From NCBI GenBank assembly GCA_021732045.1, contig JAKFWK010000003.1, positions 124,001 to 188,000 of the forward strand: DNA of 64,000 nucleotides. Reading direction: 5' to 3'. The notes beneath the pieces are model-generated. The model made no database searches. It saw only the letters and a program-made list of their open reading frames with translations, and was not told where the DNA came from. The position numbers and the translations under genes are program-made. The stretch comes from Sulfurimonas sp. Lineage in GTDB: Bacteria; Campylobacterota; Campylobacteria; Campylobacterales; Sulfurimonadaceae. Shown here in pieces: positions 39,824 to 48,906 of the stretch (its first letter is position 1; every line of letters begins with the position of its first letter).

Positions 39824-40828
39824 ATGTTTAAAAAATTAGCAATAACTGCTTTGGTTGCGACAATCTCTGTTGGCTCACTTTTTGGTGCGGATAAAATCAA
39901 TGGCGCGGGGGCTACTTTTCCAGCTCCGTTATACTATGAGTGGGCATTTAACTACAAAAAAGATACTCAAAATCTTATCAACTACCAATCAATCGGTTCA
40001 GGCGGAGGCATCAAGCAGATAACTTCTCGTGTTGTAGATTTTGGTGCATCAGATGAAGCTCTTAGCCCTAAAAAACTTGAAGAAGCAAAACTTTTACAGT
40101 TTCCAGTAGCTATCGGTTCAATTGTTGTGGCGTTTAATGTAGCTGGTATTGCAGATGAGAAGTTAAAACTTAAAAACAGTGTTGTAGCAGACATCTTCGC
40201 AGGAAAAATTACTTCATGGAATGATGCGGCTATTGCAGCTGACAACAAAGGCATCAATCTTCCAAATCAAAAAATTATTGTAGTTCATCGTGCTGATGGA
40301 TCTGGAACAACTTTTAACTTTACATACTATCTTTCAAAAGTTTCTAAAAACTGGAGTGACAATTTCGGAGCATCAAAATCTGTTGATTGGGCTGTTGGAA
40401 TTGGAGCAAAAGGCAACGAGGGCGTTACGAGTATAATTAAACAGACTCCATTCTCCATTGGTTACATTGAAACTGAATACAAAGAAAAAAACAATCTAAG
40501 TGCTGCGATTTTACAAACAGCAAGCGGCAAATGGGTTGTTGCAAATGAGGCAAATTTTAAAGCTGCTGCAAAATATGCAACTTGGACAAAAGAGGATAGT
40601 TTCTTTGAAGTACTAGCCCTTGAAAAAGGTGATACATCTTATCCGTTGGTTGCTGCTACATTCATTCTTCTTCCAAAAGAGAAGCTAGATACAAACAAAA
40701 AGACAGTAGCGTTTTATGAGTATGCTTTTAGTAAAGGTGATGCAACTGCTAAAAAGTTAGGATATATTGCACTTCCTGAGGATGTTAAGAAAATGGTTAG
40801 AGAGTATTGGGCAGCTAATATTAAATAA
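39824..40828 (+). CDS. pstS: Periplasmic phosphate-binding protein PstS
   Basis: Captures phosphate and delivers it to PstCA. The 334-residue protein has a signal peptide (about residues 1-22, ending SLFGA), then GAGATFPAPLYYEW and SIGSGGGIKQ, which hold phosphate ligands, and HRADGSGTTFNFTYYL, the second ligand loop. It is divergent from pstCAB-phoU and followed by a repeat element and then the phosphate-regulated porin. Confidence 0.95.
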   Translation: MFKKLAITALVATISVGSLFGADKINGAGATFPAPLYYEWAFNYKKDTQNLINYQSIGSGGGIKQITSRVVDFGASDEALSPKKLEEAKLLQFPVAIGSIVVAFNVAGIADEKLKLKNSVVADIFAGKITSWNDAAIAADNKGINLPNQKIIVVHRADGSGTTFNFTYYLSKVSKNWSDNFGASKSVDWAVGIGAKGNEGVTSIIKQTPFSIGYIETEYKEKNNLSAAILQTASGKWVVANEANFKAAAKYATWTKEDSFFEVLALEKGDTSYPLVAATFILLPKEKLDTNKKTVAFYEYAFSKGDATAKKLGYIALPEDVKKMVREYWAANIK

Positions 40829-41113
40829 CCAACTGATGTTACCCACTAAAACTAACAAGTCCGTTTTAGTGGGAGGGACTGTCGTCCCTTCTAACCCCAT
40901 TATCATGAAGTATGCCATTGGTTAGCATACCTAAAAGCTATGAAAAACAAGTTTTTCAAGAATTTCAAGGTTTGTTACGCTATTTTTTATAAAAGTGCGT
41001 AACATCAGTAACTAATAGAGTTTTTCTCCAAAAATTTCTTCTTCTAAAAGCCCTTGCAGCTACTACTGTGAGGGCTTTTCTAGTTTAATATCTATATTAC
41101 TGTTTCTTATCTT
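40829..41113. other. Intergenic region between pstS and porin
   Basis: The pstS-porin gap (348 bases in all) has no convincing gene. It holds the MITE-like repeat at 40832-41009, about 100 bases with an imperfect GC-richer hairpin (GCCCTTGCAGC... GTGAGGGC at about 41050-41078, possible terminator), and then the Pho-box promoter of the porin. Confidence 0.6.
40832..41009 (+). repeat. MITE-like repeat, copy 1
   Basis: About 178 bp bounded by terminal inverted repeats ACTGATGTTACCCACT and AGTGCGTAACATCAGT (one mismatch in 16). Near the left end CCCACTAAAAC pairs perfectly with GTTTTAGTGGG, followed by a small GGGAC/GTCCC hairpin. The core at 40854-40874 is identical over 21 bases to copy 2 near 48.8 kb. 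Compared with copy 2 it carries about 30 extra bases in the middle. It could act as a terminator for pstS. There is no coding capacity and no clear target-site duplication. Confidence 0.75.
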
Positions 41114-41147
41114 TTGTAATCATTTTGTAATCAACACACCATATAAT
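41114..41147 (+). promoter_or_regulatory. Pho-box promoter of the porin gene
   Basis: TTGTAAT (41114-41120), 4 nt, TTGTAAT (41125-41131), 10 nt, then TATAAT (41142-41147), 29 bases before the porin ATG. The architecture is identical to the pstS promoter, which places the porin in the phosphate-starvation regulon. Confidence 0.78.
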
Positions 41148-41176
41148 TTCTCAACCAAAAAAAAGGAAAACAAAAT

Positions 41177-42463
41177 ATGAAAAAAATCGTTTTATCATCG
41201 TTAGCTGCTCTAGCAATAGGTGCAACAAGCCTGAGTGCTACTCCATTCTTTGTAGATGAAAAAGGTCAAGTTTTTACAACAGAAGGTGAGGGTCGTAAAC
41301 CTTTAGTAAGTAAAGAGAGTTCAGTTTTCTCAAACTCAAACAAGCTTGAGTTTAGCGGTCTCCACTACTTTGGTTTTACATCTGCTAATCCAAGCACAAC
41401 AGCGCCTACAGCAAATGCTGATACTAGTACAACTGTTGCTGTAGGAAGTGATACTGCTAAGTATGCTGGAAATTCAAACGGTTTTGAACTTCGCCGAAAC
41501 TATGTCCAAGTAAAAGGTTTTTTCAATGATAAAGATTACTGGCGCGTAACGCTTGATGCAACTAAAGAGCTTGCTTCAACTACAAGTTATGCAAATGTTT
41601 ATTTTAAGTACGCTTATCTATATTTAGATGGAATCCTTCCGTATACAGGAGTGGAACTGGGTATGGCTCACCGTCCTTGGATTGATTACGAAGAACACAA
41701 TGGTTGGTACTATCGTTCATTCAATAAAGTTTTACTTGAAGAGAAAGGAACTGCTACAGAATCTGGACTTGACCTTGTAAACTCAGCTGATTTAGGGGTA
41801 AATTTTAAAACTAAAACAAATTCGTTCAGTTCAGAAATCGGTATATTTAATGGCGAGGGTTACCATGCAGATAAAGCCGCTGCAAACCAACAAAATAGTT
41901 CTGGCATGTCTCTAGAGTGGCGTTTAACTGCTCACCTTATTGGAAGCGGTGAAAAAGTTAGTCATAACGATCGTCTAAAGGATACTTATGCGCATCTTTC
42001 AACATATGGTCTAATTTCTAAAAACCATAAAGATGATACGGTAGCTATTGGTGCGGCTGGTGAATATGATCGCTCTTTTTATGGTATCCATGCTGTTTAC
42101 AATCAGCCACTATTCTTAGTTGCAGCACAATATGTAATAGCAGAAGATAAAGCAAGAAACAGTGCAATTACAAATGGTAAAGAGTATGATGCATTTTCAA
42201 TAAATGCCGAAATTAGACCAATAAAAGATTGGACGATTATCGGAAGATATGATGATTATAAAATTGATACAGTTGCAATGGGAACTGGAGTAAACAGTGT
42301 TTCAGCTAATGGCACTAAAATTATTGCAGGTTTAGCATATAAGTATAACAAAAATGTAAGCTTCGTTGGTTCAGCAAAATTCATTGATGAAAAGAAAGCA
42401 AATGGTGGTGACACTGGTGAATCCAAAGATGTTTATATGCTTACAACAGAAGTTAAGTGGTAA
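41177..42463 (+). CDS. Outer-membrane porin, probably phosphate-selective
   Basis: A 428-residue beta-barrel with a signal peptide (about residues 1-21, ending SLSA), many alternating aromatic/polar strands such as FELRRNYVQVKGFF, and the C-terminal aromatic in LTTEVKW. The N-terminal sequence resembles porins of Campylobacterota and the OprP/OprO group. Function is deduced mainly from the Pho-box promoter and from its place next to pstS. Ion preference is not visible in sequence. Confidence 0.8.
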   Translation: MKKIVLSSLAALAIGATSLSATPFFVDEKGQVFTTEGEGRKPLVSKESSVFSNSNKLEFSGLHYFGFTSANPSTTAPTANADTSTTVAVGSDTAKYAGNSNGFELRRNYVQVKGFFNDKDYWRVTLDATKELASTTSYANVYFKYAYLYLDGILPYTGVELGMAHRPWIDYEEHNGWYYRSFNKVLLEEKGTATESGLDLVNSADLGVNFKTKTNSFSSEIGIFNGEGYHADKAAANQQNSSGMSLEWRLTAHLIGSGEKVSHNDRLKDTYAHLSTYGLISKNHKDDTVAIGAAGEYDRSFYGIHAVYNQPLFLVAAQYVIAEDKARNSAITNGKEYDAFSINAEIRPIKDWTIIGRYDDYKIDTVAMGTGVNSVSANGTKIIAGLAYKYNKNVSFVGSAKFIDEKKANGGDTGESKDVYMLTTEVKW

Positions 42464-42507
42464 ATATATAGCTTAAATTAGACCCTCATTTTTCTCATTT
42501 CTCCTTA

Positions 42508-42534
42508 GTATGCAAGTCTTCTCAACTTGCATAC
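42508..42534 (+). terminator. Terminator of the porin gene
   Basis: GTATGCAAGT pairs perfectly with ACTTGCATAC around a seven-base loop, 45 bases after the porin stop codon. Confidence 0.65.
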
Positions 42535-42629
42535 ACTCTTAGAATTTAAACAACACTTTGTTAAGCCAGCGTAAACAACACTTTAGATAGAATACAAAAA
42601 TTTTAAACGCGATATTATGGAGATTTTTT

Positions 42630-43550
42630 ATGGATGCAGCTAAATATATTTGGAAGAATGGTGAATTTGTAAATTGGGATGATGCAAAGGTTCATGTTTT
42701 ATCTCATACTATCCACTACGGAAACGGTGTTATCGAGGGAACTAAGGCTTATAAAACAGCAAAAGGTTATGCTATTTTTCGTCTAAATGATCATACAAAA
42801 AGATTAAAAGAGTCTGCAAAAATGACACTTTTTGATATTCCATACAGCATTGAAGAGCTAAATGAAGCTCAAGTTGAACTGCTAAGAAGAAACGATTTTA
42901 AAGGCGATAATGTTTATATTCGTCCATTTTCATTTTTGGGCTATGGAGTTATGGGAGTTTATCACAAACATGCTCCGGTTGAAACTGTTGTAGCTGCTTG
43001 GGAATGGGGTGCTTACCTTGGCGAAGAGGGTATGAAAAAAGGAATAAAACTTAAAATTGTCTCTATGACAAGACCTGCAAATACTTCAAATATGGGCAAA
43101 GCAAAAGCAACGGCAAACTATCTAAACTCTCAAATGGCAAAATATGAAGCAATTGATTGCGGTTATGACGAGGCGCTCCTACTTGATGATCAAGGCTATG
43201 TGGCAGAGGCAAGCGGAGCTAGCTTTTTTATGGTAAAAAATGGCGTTCTTTTAACTCCTCCAAACGACAACTCACTAGAATCTATCACTCAAAAAACAGT
43301 AATAGAGATGGCTGAGAAAATGGGTATACCGGTTGAGAGACGCCGTATCACAAGAGAAGAAGTTTACATCGCAGATGAAGCATTTTTAACCGGAACGGCA
43401 GCAGAAATTACACCGGTTCGCCATGTTGACGGCAGAGATATTGGTTGCGGTGCACGCGGAGAGATGACAGAAAAACTTCAAAGTGCATATTTTGATATAG
43501 TTTTTGGCCGCAATAAAGATTTTGAGCACTATTTAACTTATGTCAATTAA
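42630..43550 (+). CDS. ilvE: Branched-chain amino acid aminotransferase
   Basis: Final transamination of valine, leucine and isoleucine synthesis; PLP-dependent class IV enzyme. The 306 residues include HTIHYGNGVIEGTKAYKT (start of the active-site region), the likely Schiff-base Lys in MGKAKATANYLNSQ (about 157) and EASGASFFMVKNG (about 195). The ATG follows a GGAG ribosome site. It is upstream of, and co-directional with, the SPFH gene. Confidence 0.93.
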   Translation: MDAAKYIWKNGEFVNWDDAKVHVLSHTIHYGNGVIEGTKAYKTAKGYAIFRLNDHTKRLKESAKMTLFDIPYSIEELNEAQVELLRRNDFKGDNVYIRPFSFLGYGVMGVYHKHAPVETVVAAWEWGAYLGEEGMKKGIKLKIVSMTRPANTSNMGKAKATANYLNSQMAKYEAIDCGYDEALLLDDQGYVAEASGASFFMVKNGVLLTPPNDNSLESITQKTVIEMAEKMGIPVERRRITREEVYIADEAFLTGTAAEITPVRHVDGRDIGCGARGEMTEKLQSAYFDIVFGRNKDFEHYLTYVN

Positions 43551-43582
43551 TAAAAATAGATAAAAAAACGAAGGACGGCATA

Positions 43583-44638
43583 ATGGCATCAGATATGAAT
43601 GATTATTTCAATAAGAAGAAAAACGAGAGTAGCAATTTTGATAGAAAATCTACCGGCAATAGCGGTGGAAGTGGTCCTCAGATACCAAAAGTAGATTTTA
43701 ACTTTAGTGGTGGTAAAAATGGTGTTATAATTTTTGTTATCGCTGTCGTTATTTTACTGCTTTTAGCTAGACCTTTTACTATTATCCAAGAGGGAGAGAG
43801 AGGGATTTTAAGCACGAACGGTAAGTACTCTAGCCAAGCGCTTCTTCCTGGACTTCATTTTATAATTCCAGTTATTCAAAGAGTTTATATCGTCGATACA
43901 AAAGTTCGTATAATAAACTACGCATCAATCACTGATGCTGGCACAAGTAACGCAAATGGTGTTGTTGTAAAACCTGCTATAACTGTTCTTGATAAGCGAG
44001 GATTACCTGTTTCAATTGAGCTTACAGTTCAATATAGACTTAACTCTCAATACGCTGCTCAAACAGTTTCAAACTGGGGATTTAGCTGGGAAGATAAAAT
44101 TATCAATCCTGTTGTAAGAGATATTGTTAGAAATATTATTGGTAAATACGATGCAGAGATGTTGCCTCAAATGAGAAATGCTATCGCAACAGAGATAGAG
44201 CTTGAGATTAGAAAAAGTATAGAGAGCAAAGAGAACTCACCTGCAACTTTAGAGTCCGTTCAACTTCGTGAGATTCTTCTACCTGCAAAAGTAAAAGAGC
44301 AGATTGAGAATGTTCAAATCGCAAAACAGCAAGTTCAAAAAGCTGAACAAGAGGTAGAAAAAGCAAAGCAAGTTGCAGAAAAAGCTAGAATAGAAGCAAA
44401 AGGTATAGCTGATGCAGTAACAATCGAAGCAGATGCAAAAGCAAAAGCAAATACTCTTATCGCTAAATCTTTGACTAATCAGCTTATACAACTGGAGCAG
44501 GTTCATGTTCAAGGTAAGTTTAATGAGGCCCTAAAAGAGAATAAAGATGCCAAGATTTTTCTAACTCCTGGTGGTTCAACTCCAAATATTTGGGTCGATA
44601 TGAAAGATCCAAAACAGATGACAAGCGTAAACAAATAG
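43583..44638 (+). CDS. SPFH/prohibitin-family membrane protein (HflK/HflC-like)
   Basis: Inner-membrane scaffold protein of 351 residues. A Ser/Asn/Gly-rich start (1-35) is followed by one transmembrane helix (about 46-66), the SPFH domain beginning REGERGILSTNGKY, a long coiled coil rich in KAEQEVEKAKQVAEKAR (about 230-285) and a tail. It resembles prohibitin-like proteins that control FtsH-type proteases or membrane domains. The stop abuts the hisIE start with no gap. A partner HflC gene is not present here. Confidence 0.85.
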   Translation: MASDMNDYFNKKKNESSNFDRKSTGNSGGSGPQIPKVDFNFSGGKNGVIIFVIAVVILLLLARPFTIIQEGERGILSTNGKYSSQALLPGLHFIIPVIQRVYIVDTKVRIINYASITDAGTSNANGVVVKPAITVLDKRGLPVSIELTVQYRLNSQYAAQTVSNWGFSWEDKIINPVVRDIVRNIIGKYDAEMLPQMRNAIATEIELEIRKSIESKENSPATLESVQLREILLPAKVKEQIENVQIAKQQVQKAEQEVEKAKQVAEKARIEAKGIADAVTIEADAKAKANTLIAKSLTNQLIQLEQVHVQGKFNEALKENKDAKIFLTPGGSTPNIWVDMKDPKQMTSVNK

Positions 44639-45322
44639 ATGAAAGAGATAATCAAAAAAATAGATTGGCAAAAGATAGGGCTTTTGCCAGTTGTCGTTCA
44701 AGATATAGCAAGCAACGAAGTTTTAATGATGGCATATATGAATGAAGAGGCACTATCTTTATCTTTAACTACAAAAATTGCTCACTATTTCTCAAGAAGC
44801 AAGCAACGCATCTGGATGAAAGGCGAGAGTAGTGGCAACACGCAGACTATCCACTCTTTTAACATTGATTGTGACAATGACACACTTCTTATAAAAGTAA
44901 CTCAAAAAGGCGGTATATCTTGTCATACTGGGCGCAGTTCATGTTTTTTCACAGAACTAGATAGTGGAGAGATAACCTCTGAAATCCAAGCAAATCCTGA
45001 GGCAATGTATGGTGTAATTGACACACTTTATCATACAATTCAAGAGAGAAAAAATGCAGATCCTGAGACTTCTTGGACGGCAAAGATTTTAAGTAAAGGT
45101 GAAAATACAATCTTGAAAAAAGTTGTAGAAGAGGCTGGGGAGTTCTGTTTTGCATATAAAGATGATGATGAGTCTGAGATAATTTATGAAGCCTCTGATT
45201 TGACATATCATGTGTTGGTTGCTCTTGCTGCTAAGAATATCTCTCCTGATAGAATTAAGCAGGAGCTAGCTCGAAGATTTGATATGAGTGGGATAACTGA
45301 GAAAAACTCAAGAGACAAATAA
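44639..45322 (+). CDS. hisI: Bifunctional phosphoribosyl-AMP cyclohydrolase / phosphoribosyl-ATP pyrophosphatase
   Basis: Catalyses steps 2 and 3 of histidine synthesis. The 227-residue protein is a HisI-HisE fusion: the HisI half (about 1-115) with CDNDTLLIKV and GGISCHTGRSSCFF metal sites, and the HisE half (about 125-215) with KVVEEAGEFCFAY and YEASDLTYHVLVAL. The start directly follows the stop of the SPFH gene. Other his genes are not nearby, except a PHP-type phosphatase at 51 kb. Confidence 0.93.
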   Translation: MKEIIKKIDWQKIGLLPVVVQDIASNEVLMMAYMNEEALSLSLTTKIAHYFSRSKQRIWMKGESSGNTQTIHSFNIDCDNDTLLIKVTQKGGISCHTGRSSCFFTELDSGEITSEIQANPEAMYGVIDTLYHTIQERKNADPETSWTAKILSKGENTILKKVVEEAGEFCFAYKDDDESEIIYEASDLTYHVLVALAAKNISPDRIKQELARRFDMSGITEKNSRDK

Positions 45323-45325
45323 AAT

Positions 45326-45838
45326 ATGTCAGGAAAAATAAACGCATTTATATATGATTTAGTATTATATGACTACATTTTATTTGGCGTTGTTTTTTTT
45401 CTATTTATCTTTTTTGTTATTTTAGGAATTGTAGCTAGAAGACGGACTTATATAGCTATACCACTTGTTCTTATTGCATTTGCGACTCTTATTTTAGGGC
45501 CTACTCTTGGATATGTTGAGATGCACAACTATCTCTACAAAAATAAAACCACCATCATAAATCAAAAAAAATTAACATTTACAAAAGCTATTGTCTTGAA
45601 CGGTTCTGTTAAAAATGAATCAAATAGAGATTTTAAGAGATGTAAAATTACAGCAAAAGTATTTAAATCTACTAAAAATGAGATTAAGGATTTTATATTT
45701 AGTTTTAAACCAATTAACAAAATGACGATAATAGAGAATAGTATAGCCATAAATGAAGAGAGGGATTTTAAGATGATTGTAGAGCCATTTACATATTTAA
45801 AAGATTATACTCTCTTTGTGGAGGCGGATTGTAGATGA
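45326..45838 (+). CDS. DUF2393 membrane protein, first of a pair
   Basis: A 170-residue protein with two N-terminal hydrophobic segments (about 18-40 and 45-68), then an extracytoplasmic beta-rich domain with the pattern VLNGSVKNESNRDFKRCKITAKVF, similar to extracellular carrier-like folds. It overlaps its paralogue by 4 bp. DUF2393 pairs are typical of Campylobacterota; function unknown. Confidence 0.75.
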   Translation: MSGKINAFIYDLVLYDYILFGVVFFLFIFFVILGIVARRRTYIAIPLVLIAFATLILGPTLGYVEMHNYLYKNKTTIINQKKLTFTKAIVLNGSVKNESNRDFKRCKITAKVFKSTKNEIKDFIFSFKPINKMTIIENSIAINEERDFKMIVEPFTYLKDYTLFVEADCR

Positions 45839-46380
45839 CAACGCTAAACTACTGGCACTATATAGTTCTATTTATCTCTTTTATTATTGTTTTAGCTGGA
45901 ATTTTTTTAGCAACAAAACAAGAGGAGAAGGAGTCGAAAATATGGATGATTATATCTTTTTCTGTCATCTCTTTGATTATAGGTGGTTTTAGTTTTTATG
46001 CAGTGGATAAACTAACCAAATTTGCAGAAATTCATAGGCTAAAAAGTAAAAGAGTACTTGTCAGAGAACAAGTTATGTATAGTGGTGTTGTTAGAAATGA
46101 GGGCAAACATGAAATTGGAACGGTTACTTTAGAGATAAAATTAGTAAATAGAGGACTTGAATCTGGTAGCATGAAGACAGGTGCACTTTTTGAGCAGGGA
46201 AGCATAGCTGATTTTTTTAAAACTAAAGAAAATAAGCTAATCAGGCCACAGCAAGTTTTAGAAGAGTTTGTCATAGCTAAGAACCTAAAAGCTGGAGAGA
46301 GTGAGGAGTTTGTGGTTTACATGCCATACCCACCTAATTTTAGTGGAAGTGCTGAACATATCAAAATACATTCACACTAG
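45835..46380 (+). CDS. DUF2393 membrane protein, second of a pair
   Basis: A 181-residue paralogue of the preceding gene with the same plan: two hydrophobic segments (about 8-28 and 35-58) and a domain containing MYSGVVRNEGKHEIGTVTLE. The two may form a heteromer. Its TAG stop shares the palindrome CTAG (46377-46380) with the stop of the convergent radical SAM gene. Confidence 0.75.
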   Translation: MTTLNYWHYIVLFISFIIVLAGIFLATKQEEKESKIWMIISFSVISLIIGGFSFYAVDKLTKFAEIHRLKSKRVLVREQVMYSGVVRNEGKHEIGTVTLEIKLVNRGLESGSMKTGALFEQGSIADFFKTKENKLIRPQQVLEEFVIAKNLKAGESEEFVVYMPYPPNFSGSAEHIKIHSH

Positions 46381-47336
46381 TATTTTAAATTTAACTGCTT
46401 TAGTGTGTTGTTTATATTTTTAATTTGACTATTTTTATCCCTGCACCAATCTGGTGAAAGCAGGGTATTGTTGTCTATTCCGGCCGTAACCCTTTGCACC
46501 GATATGCTACTTGGCTTTAGCTTGATGGACTCAAGTAAAACTTCGAGATACTCCTCTTCACTTATAGGAGTAAACTCGCCTCTTAAAAACTCATTTGCCA
46601 AAGCTGTTTTTTTTACAACATAAAGAGGGTGGTATTTAACAGAGTCTATTCCCCATGCGTAGGCCGCTTTTGCAGTCTCTATCATCATCTCTTTGCTCTC
46701 ATCAGGAAGCCCAAATATAAGATGACCACAGACATTTAACCCTTTGGATTTAGCTCTAAGTATTAACTCTTTTACATTTGCACTGTCATGACCGCGATTT
46801 ATTTTTTTTAGTGTTTCATCATAAATAGATTGTATGCCAAACTCTATCCAGATCTCTTTATGCTTGCTTAGTTGTGCCAAATACTCAAGTGTCTCATCCG
46901 TTACACTATCAGATCTTGTTCCAATGCTCAGACCCACGACATCACGGAATGAGAGAGCTTTTTCATAAAGAGCTTTTAGGGTTTCAAATGGTGCGTAGGT
47001 GTTTGTGAAAGATTGAAAATAGACGATAAATTTTTCTGCCCCATACTCATCTTTTTGTCTTTTACTGATTGCATTAAATTGAATTTCAAGCTGTTGTAAC
47101 TGTTTTTCTAAGTGAGGATTCTCTTTTGAGTTGAGATTCAGGTAAAAACCTTTAAGCTCTTGAACCTCGCCACTACTTGCACTAAAAGAGTCGTTTTCGC
47201 AGAACGTACAACCACCATAAGCAACAGTCCCATCGATGTTCGGACAGGTAAAGCCAGATATATTTATACCAACTTTATGAACTTTGCACCCAAACTTATC
47301 TCTTAGATAGTTGCCAAAGGTATATAGTTGTTTCAT
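46377..47336 (-). CDS. Radical SAM protein of the YhcC/TIGR01212 type
   Basis: Iron-sulfur SAM enzyme of unknown reaction. Starting at ATG 47336, which overlaps the purF stop (TAATG), gives about 319 residues. The cluster ligands are in GFTCPNID and GGCTFCENDSF, the spaced CxxxxxxxxxxxCxxC form of this family rather than plain CxxxCxxC. IGTRSDSVTDETLEYL and HLIFGLPDESKEMM are typical barrel motifs. Confidence 0.85.
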   Translation of the reverse strand: MKQLYTFGNYLRDKFGCKVHKVGINISGFTCPNIDGTVAYGGCTFCENDSFSASSGEVQELKGFYLNLNSKENPHLEKQLQQLEIQFNAISKRQKDEYGAEKFIVYFQSFTNTYAPFETLKALYEKALSFRDVVGLSIGTRSDSVTDETLEYLAQLSKHKEIWIEFGIQSIYDETLKKINRGHDSANVKELILRAKSKGLNVCGHLIFGLPDESKEMMIETAKAAYAWGIDSVKYHPLYVVKKTALANEFLRGEFTPISEEEYLEVLLESIKLKPSSISVQRVTAGIDNNTLLSPDWCRDKNSQIKNINNTLKQLNLKY

Positions 47337-48691
47337 TAAATTATATATTTTCCTGTAAAACAAGCCGTACAATAGTTATCTTCCGTTGCATTTACGCTTC
47401 TAAGTAGAGATGCCTCATCCAGATAAGCTAGTGAATCAGCCTCGATATATTTACAGATTTCATCAACACTCATATTGGCTGCAATTAGTTTATCTTTATC
47501 CGGAGTATCAACACCGTAGAAACATGGATCAGTGGTTGGTGGAGACGATACTCTCATATGAACCTCTTTTGCACCAGCTTCTTTTAACATCCTAACAATT
47601 CTTCTAGAGGTTGTTCCACGGACAATTGAGTCATCTATTACGATGACTACTTTGCCTTTGATGATTTCAGTCATTGGAGAGAGTTTCATTTTTACTTTGA
47701 GGTCGCGCATCTCTTGTGTAGGCTCTATAAAAGTCCTACCAATGTAGTGATTTCTCATGATCCCAACTTCATAAGGAATCCCACTTGCTTGTGAGTATCC
47801 AATCGCCGCAGGAACACCACCATCTGGAACAGGAATAACAATATCAGCTTCTATCGGTGCAATTTTTGCTAACTCTATTCCCATATTTTTTCTTGTTTGA
47901 TAAACACTTTGTCCGAAAACAACAGAGTCAGGTCTTGAAAAATAAACATACTCAAAAATACATCTTTTTGGCGTTGGCTCAAAAACTTTTATTGATTGTG
48001 GAGCTTTGCCCTCTTCAAAAACAAGTAGTTCTCCAGGCTCAATATCACGGATAAACTCTGCGGCAATAAGGTCAAAAGCACAAGTCTCACTTGCAACAAC
48101 ATAACCACCATTTTTTAAGCGACCAAGACTTAGTGGGCGGAAACCATGTCTGTCTCTCATGGCAAACATTTTTGTTCTGCTTAAAAATACTAGAGAAAAT
48201 GCGCCTTCGATTCTGTTAACCGCATCTATAATTCTATCTAGTAGATGCTCTTTTTCACTTTTTGCTATAAGATGGATAAGATTTTCGGTATCCATAAATG
48301 TCTGAAAAATTGCACCTTTTTTGATTAGTGCATCACGGATTTCTGTTGCATTTGTTAGATTTCCGTTGTGAACTATCGCCATTTCACCCAGATCATATCT
48401 TGCAAAAACAGGTTGTGCATCTAGGATAGAGTCATCCCCAGCAGTTGAGTAGCGAGTGTGTCCAATAGCGCTTGATCCGCTTAGTGTAGAGAGTTTTGTA
48501 CCATCAAAAACCCTCATAACTAAACCACGATCTTTGATGATGCGAAGTTTATGACCATCAGATGAGCTTATGCCTGCTGCTTCTTGTCCACGATGTTGAA
48601 GCGCATGAAGAGAAAAATAAGCTAGTTTAGAAGCCTCTTTATGACCAAAAATTCCAACAACTGCACATTTTTCATTAATATTTTCTAGCAA
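47336..48691 (-). CDS. purF: Amidophosphoribosyltransferase
   Basis: First committed step of purine synthesis: PRPP plus glutamine to phosphoribosylamine. The 451-residue protein has a short propeptide before the nucleophilic Cys9 (EKCAVVGIFGHK), the glutaminase HALQHRGQEAAG and the PRPP loop VVIVIDDSIVRGTTSRR (about residue 350). The start is TTG at 48691 behind GGAAA; no ATG precedes Cys9 in frame. A MITE-like repeat lies directly upstream and might influence expression. Confidence 0.94.
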   Translation of the reverse strand: MLENINEKCAVVGIFGHKEASKLAYFSLHALQHRGQEAAGISSSDGHKLRIIKDRGLVMRVFDGTKLSTLSGSSAIGHTRYSTAGDDSILDAQPVFARYDLGEMAIVHNGNLTNATEIRDALIKKGAIFQTFMDTENLIHLIAKSEKEHLLDRIIDAVNRIEGAFSLVFLSRTKMFAMRDRHGFRPLSLGRLKNGGYVVASETCAFDLIAAEFIRDIEPGELLVFEEGKAPQSIKVFEPTPKRCIFEYVYFSRPDSVVFGQSVYQTRKNMGIELAKIAPIEADIVIPVPDGGVPAAIGYSQASGIPYEVGIMRNHYIGRTFIEPTQEMRDLKVKMKLSPMTEIIKGKVVIVIDDSIVRGTTSRRIVRMLKEAGAKEVHMRVSSPPTTDPCFYGVDTPDKDKLIAANMSVDEICKYIEADSLAYLDEASLLRSVNATEDNYCTACFTGKYII

Positions 48692-48723
48692 AAGATTTCC
48701 TTTTATAAGCGTCTTTAAGCATA

Positions 48724-48865
48724 GCTGATGTTACACGCTCTTGTAAAAAAGAGTATAAAACACCTTGTAATTCTCAAAAACTTGTTTTTTGTAGCTTTAG
48801 GGGGCTGGAAGGGAAGTAGTCCATCCCACTAAAACGGACTTGTTCGCTTTAGTGCGCAACATCAA
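48724..48865 (-). repeat. MITE-like repeat, copy 2
   Basis: About 142 bp in the opposite orientation to copy 1, between the dapB stop and the purF start. Ends are CTGATGTTAC (48725-48734) and its imperfect inverse GCGCAACATCA (48854-48864). Bases 48824-48844 are identical, as reverse complement, to the copy 1 core. The hairpin is kept with one G-U pair. AAAAACAAGTTTTT and flanks are also shared. It lacks about 30 bases present in copy 1. Confidence 0.72.
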
Positions 48866-48906
48866 AGTATAAGCCGAATTATACTAAAGTCAAATTAAAT
48901 TAAAGT

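Noticed and set aside
40829..41176. CRISPR-like or direct-repeat array
   Set aside because: The repeats are one pair of inverted ends and hairpins, not regular repeats with spacers.
44279..44512. Minus-strand frame rich in Cys and Phe opposite the SPFH gene
   Set aside because: It is the complement of the Lys/Glu/Ala-rich coiled coil and has no independent signs of coding.
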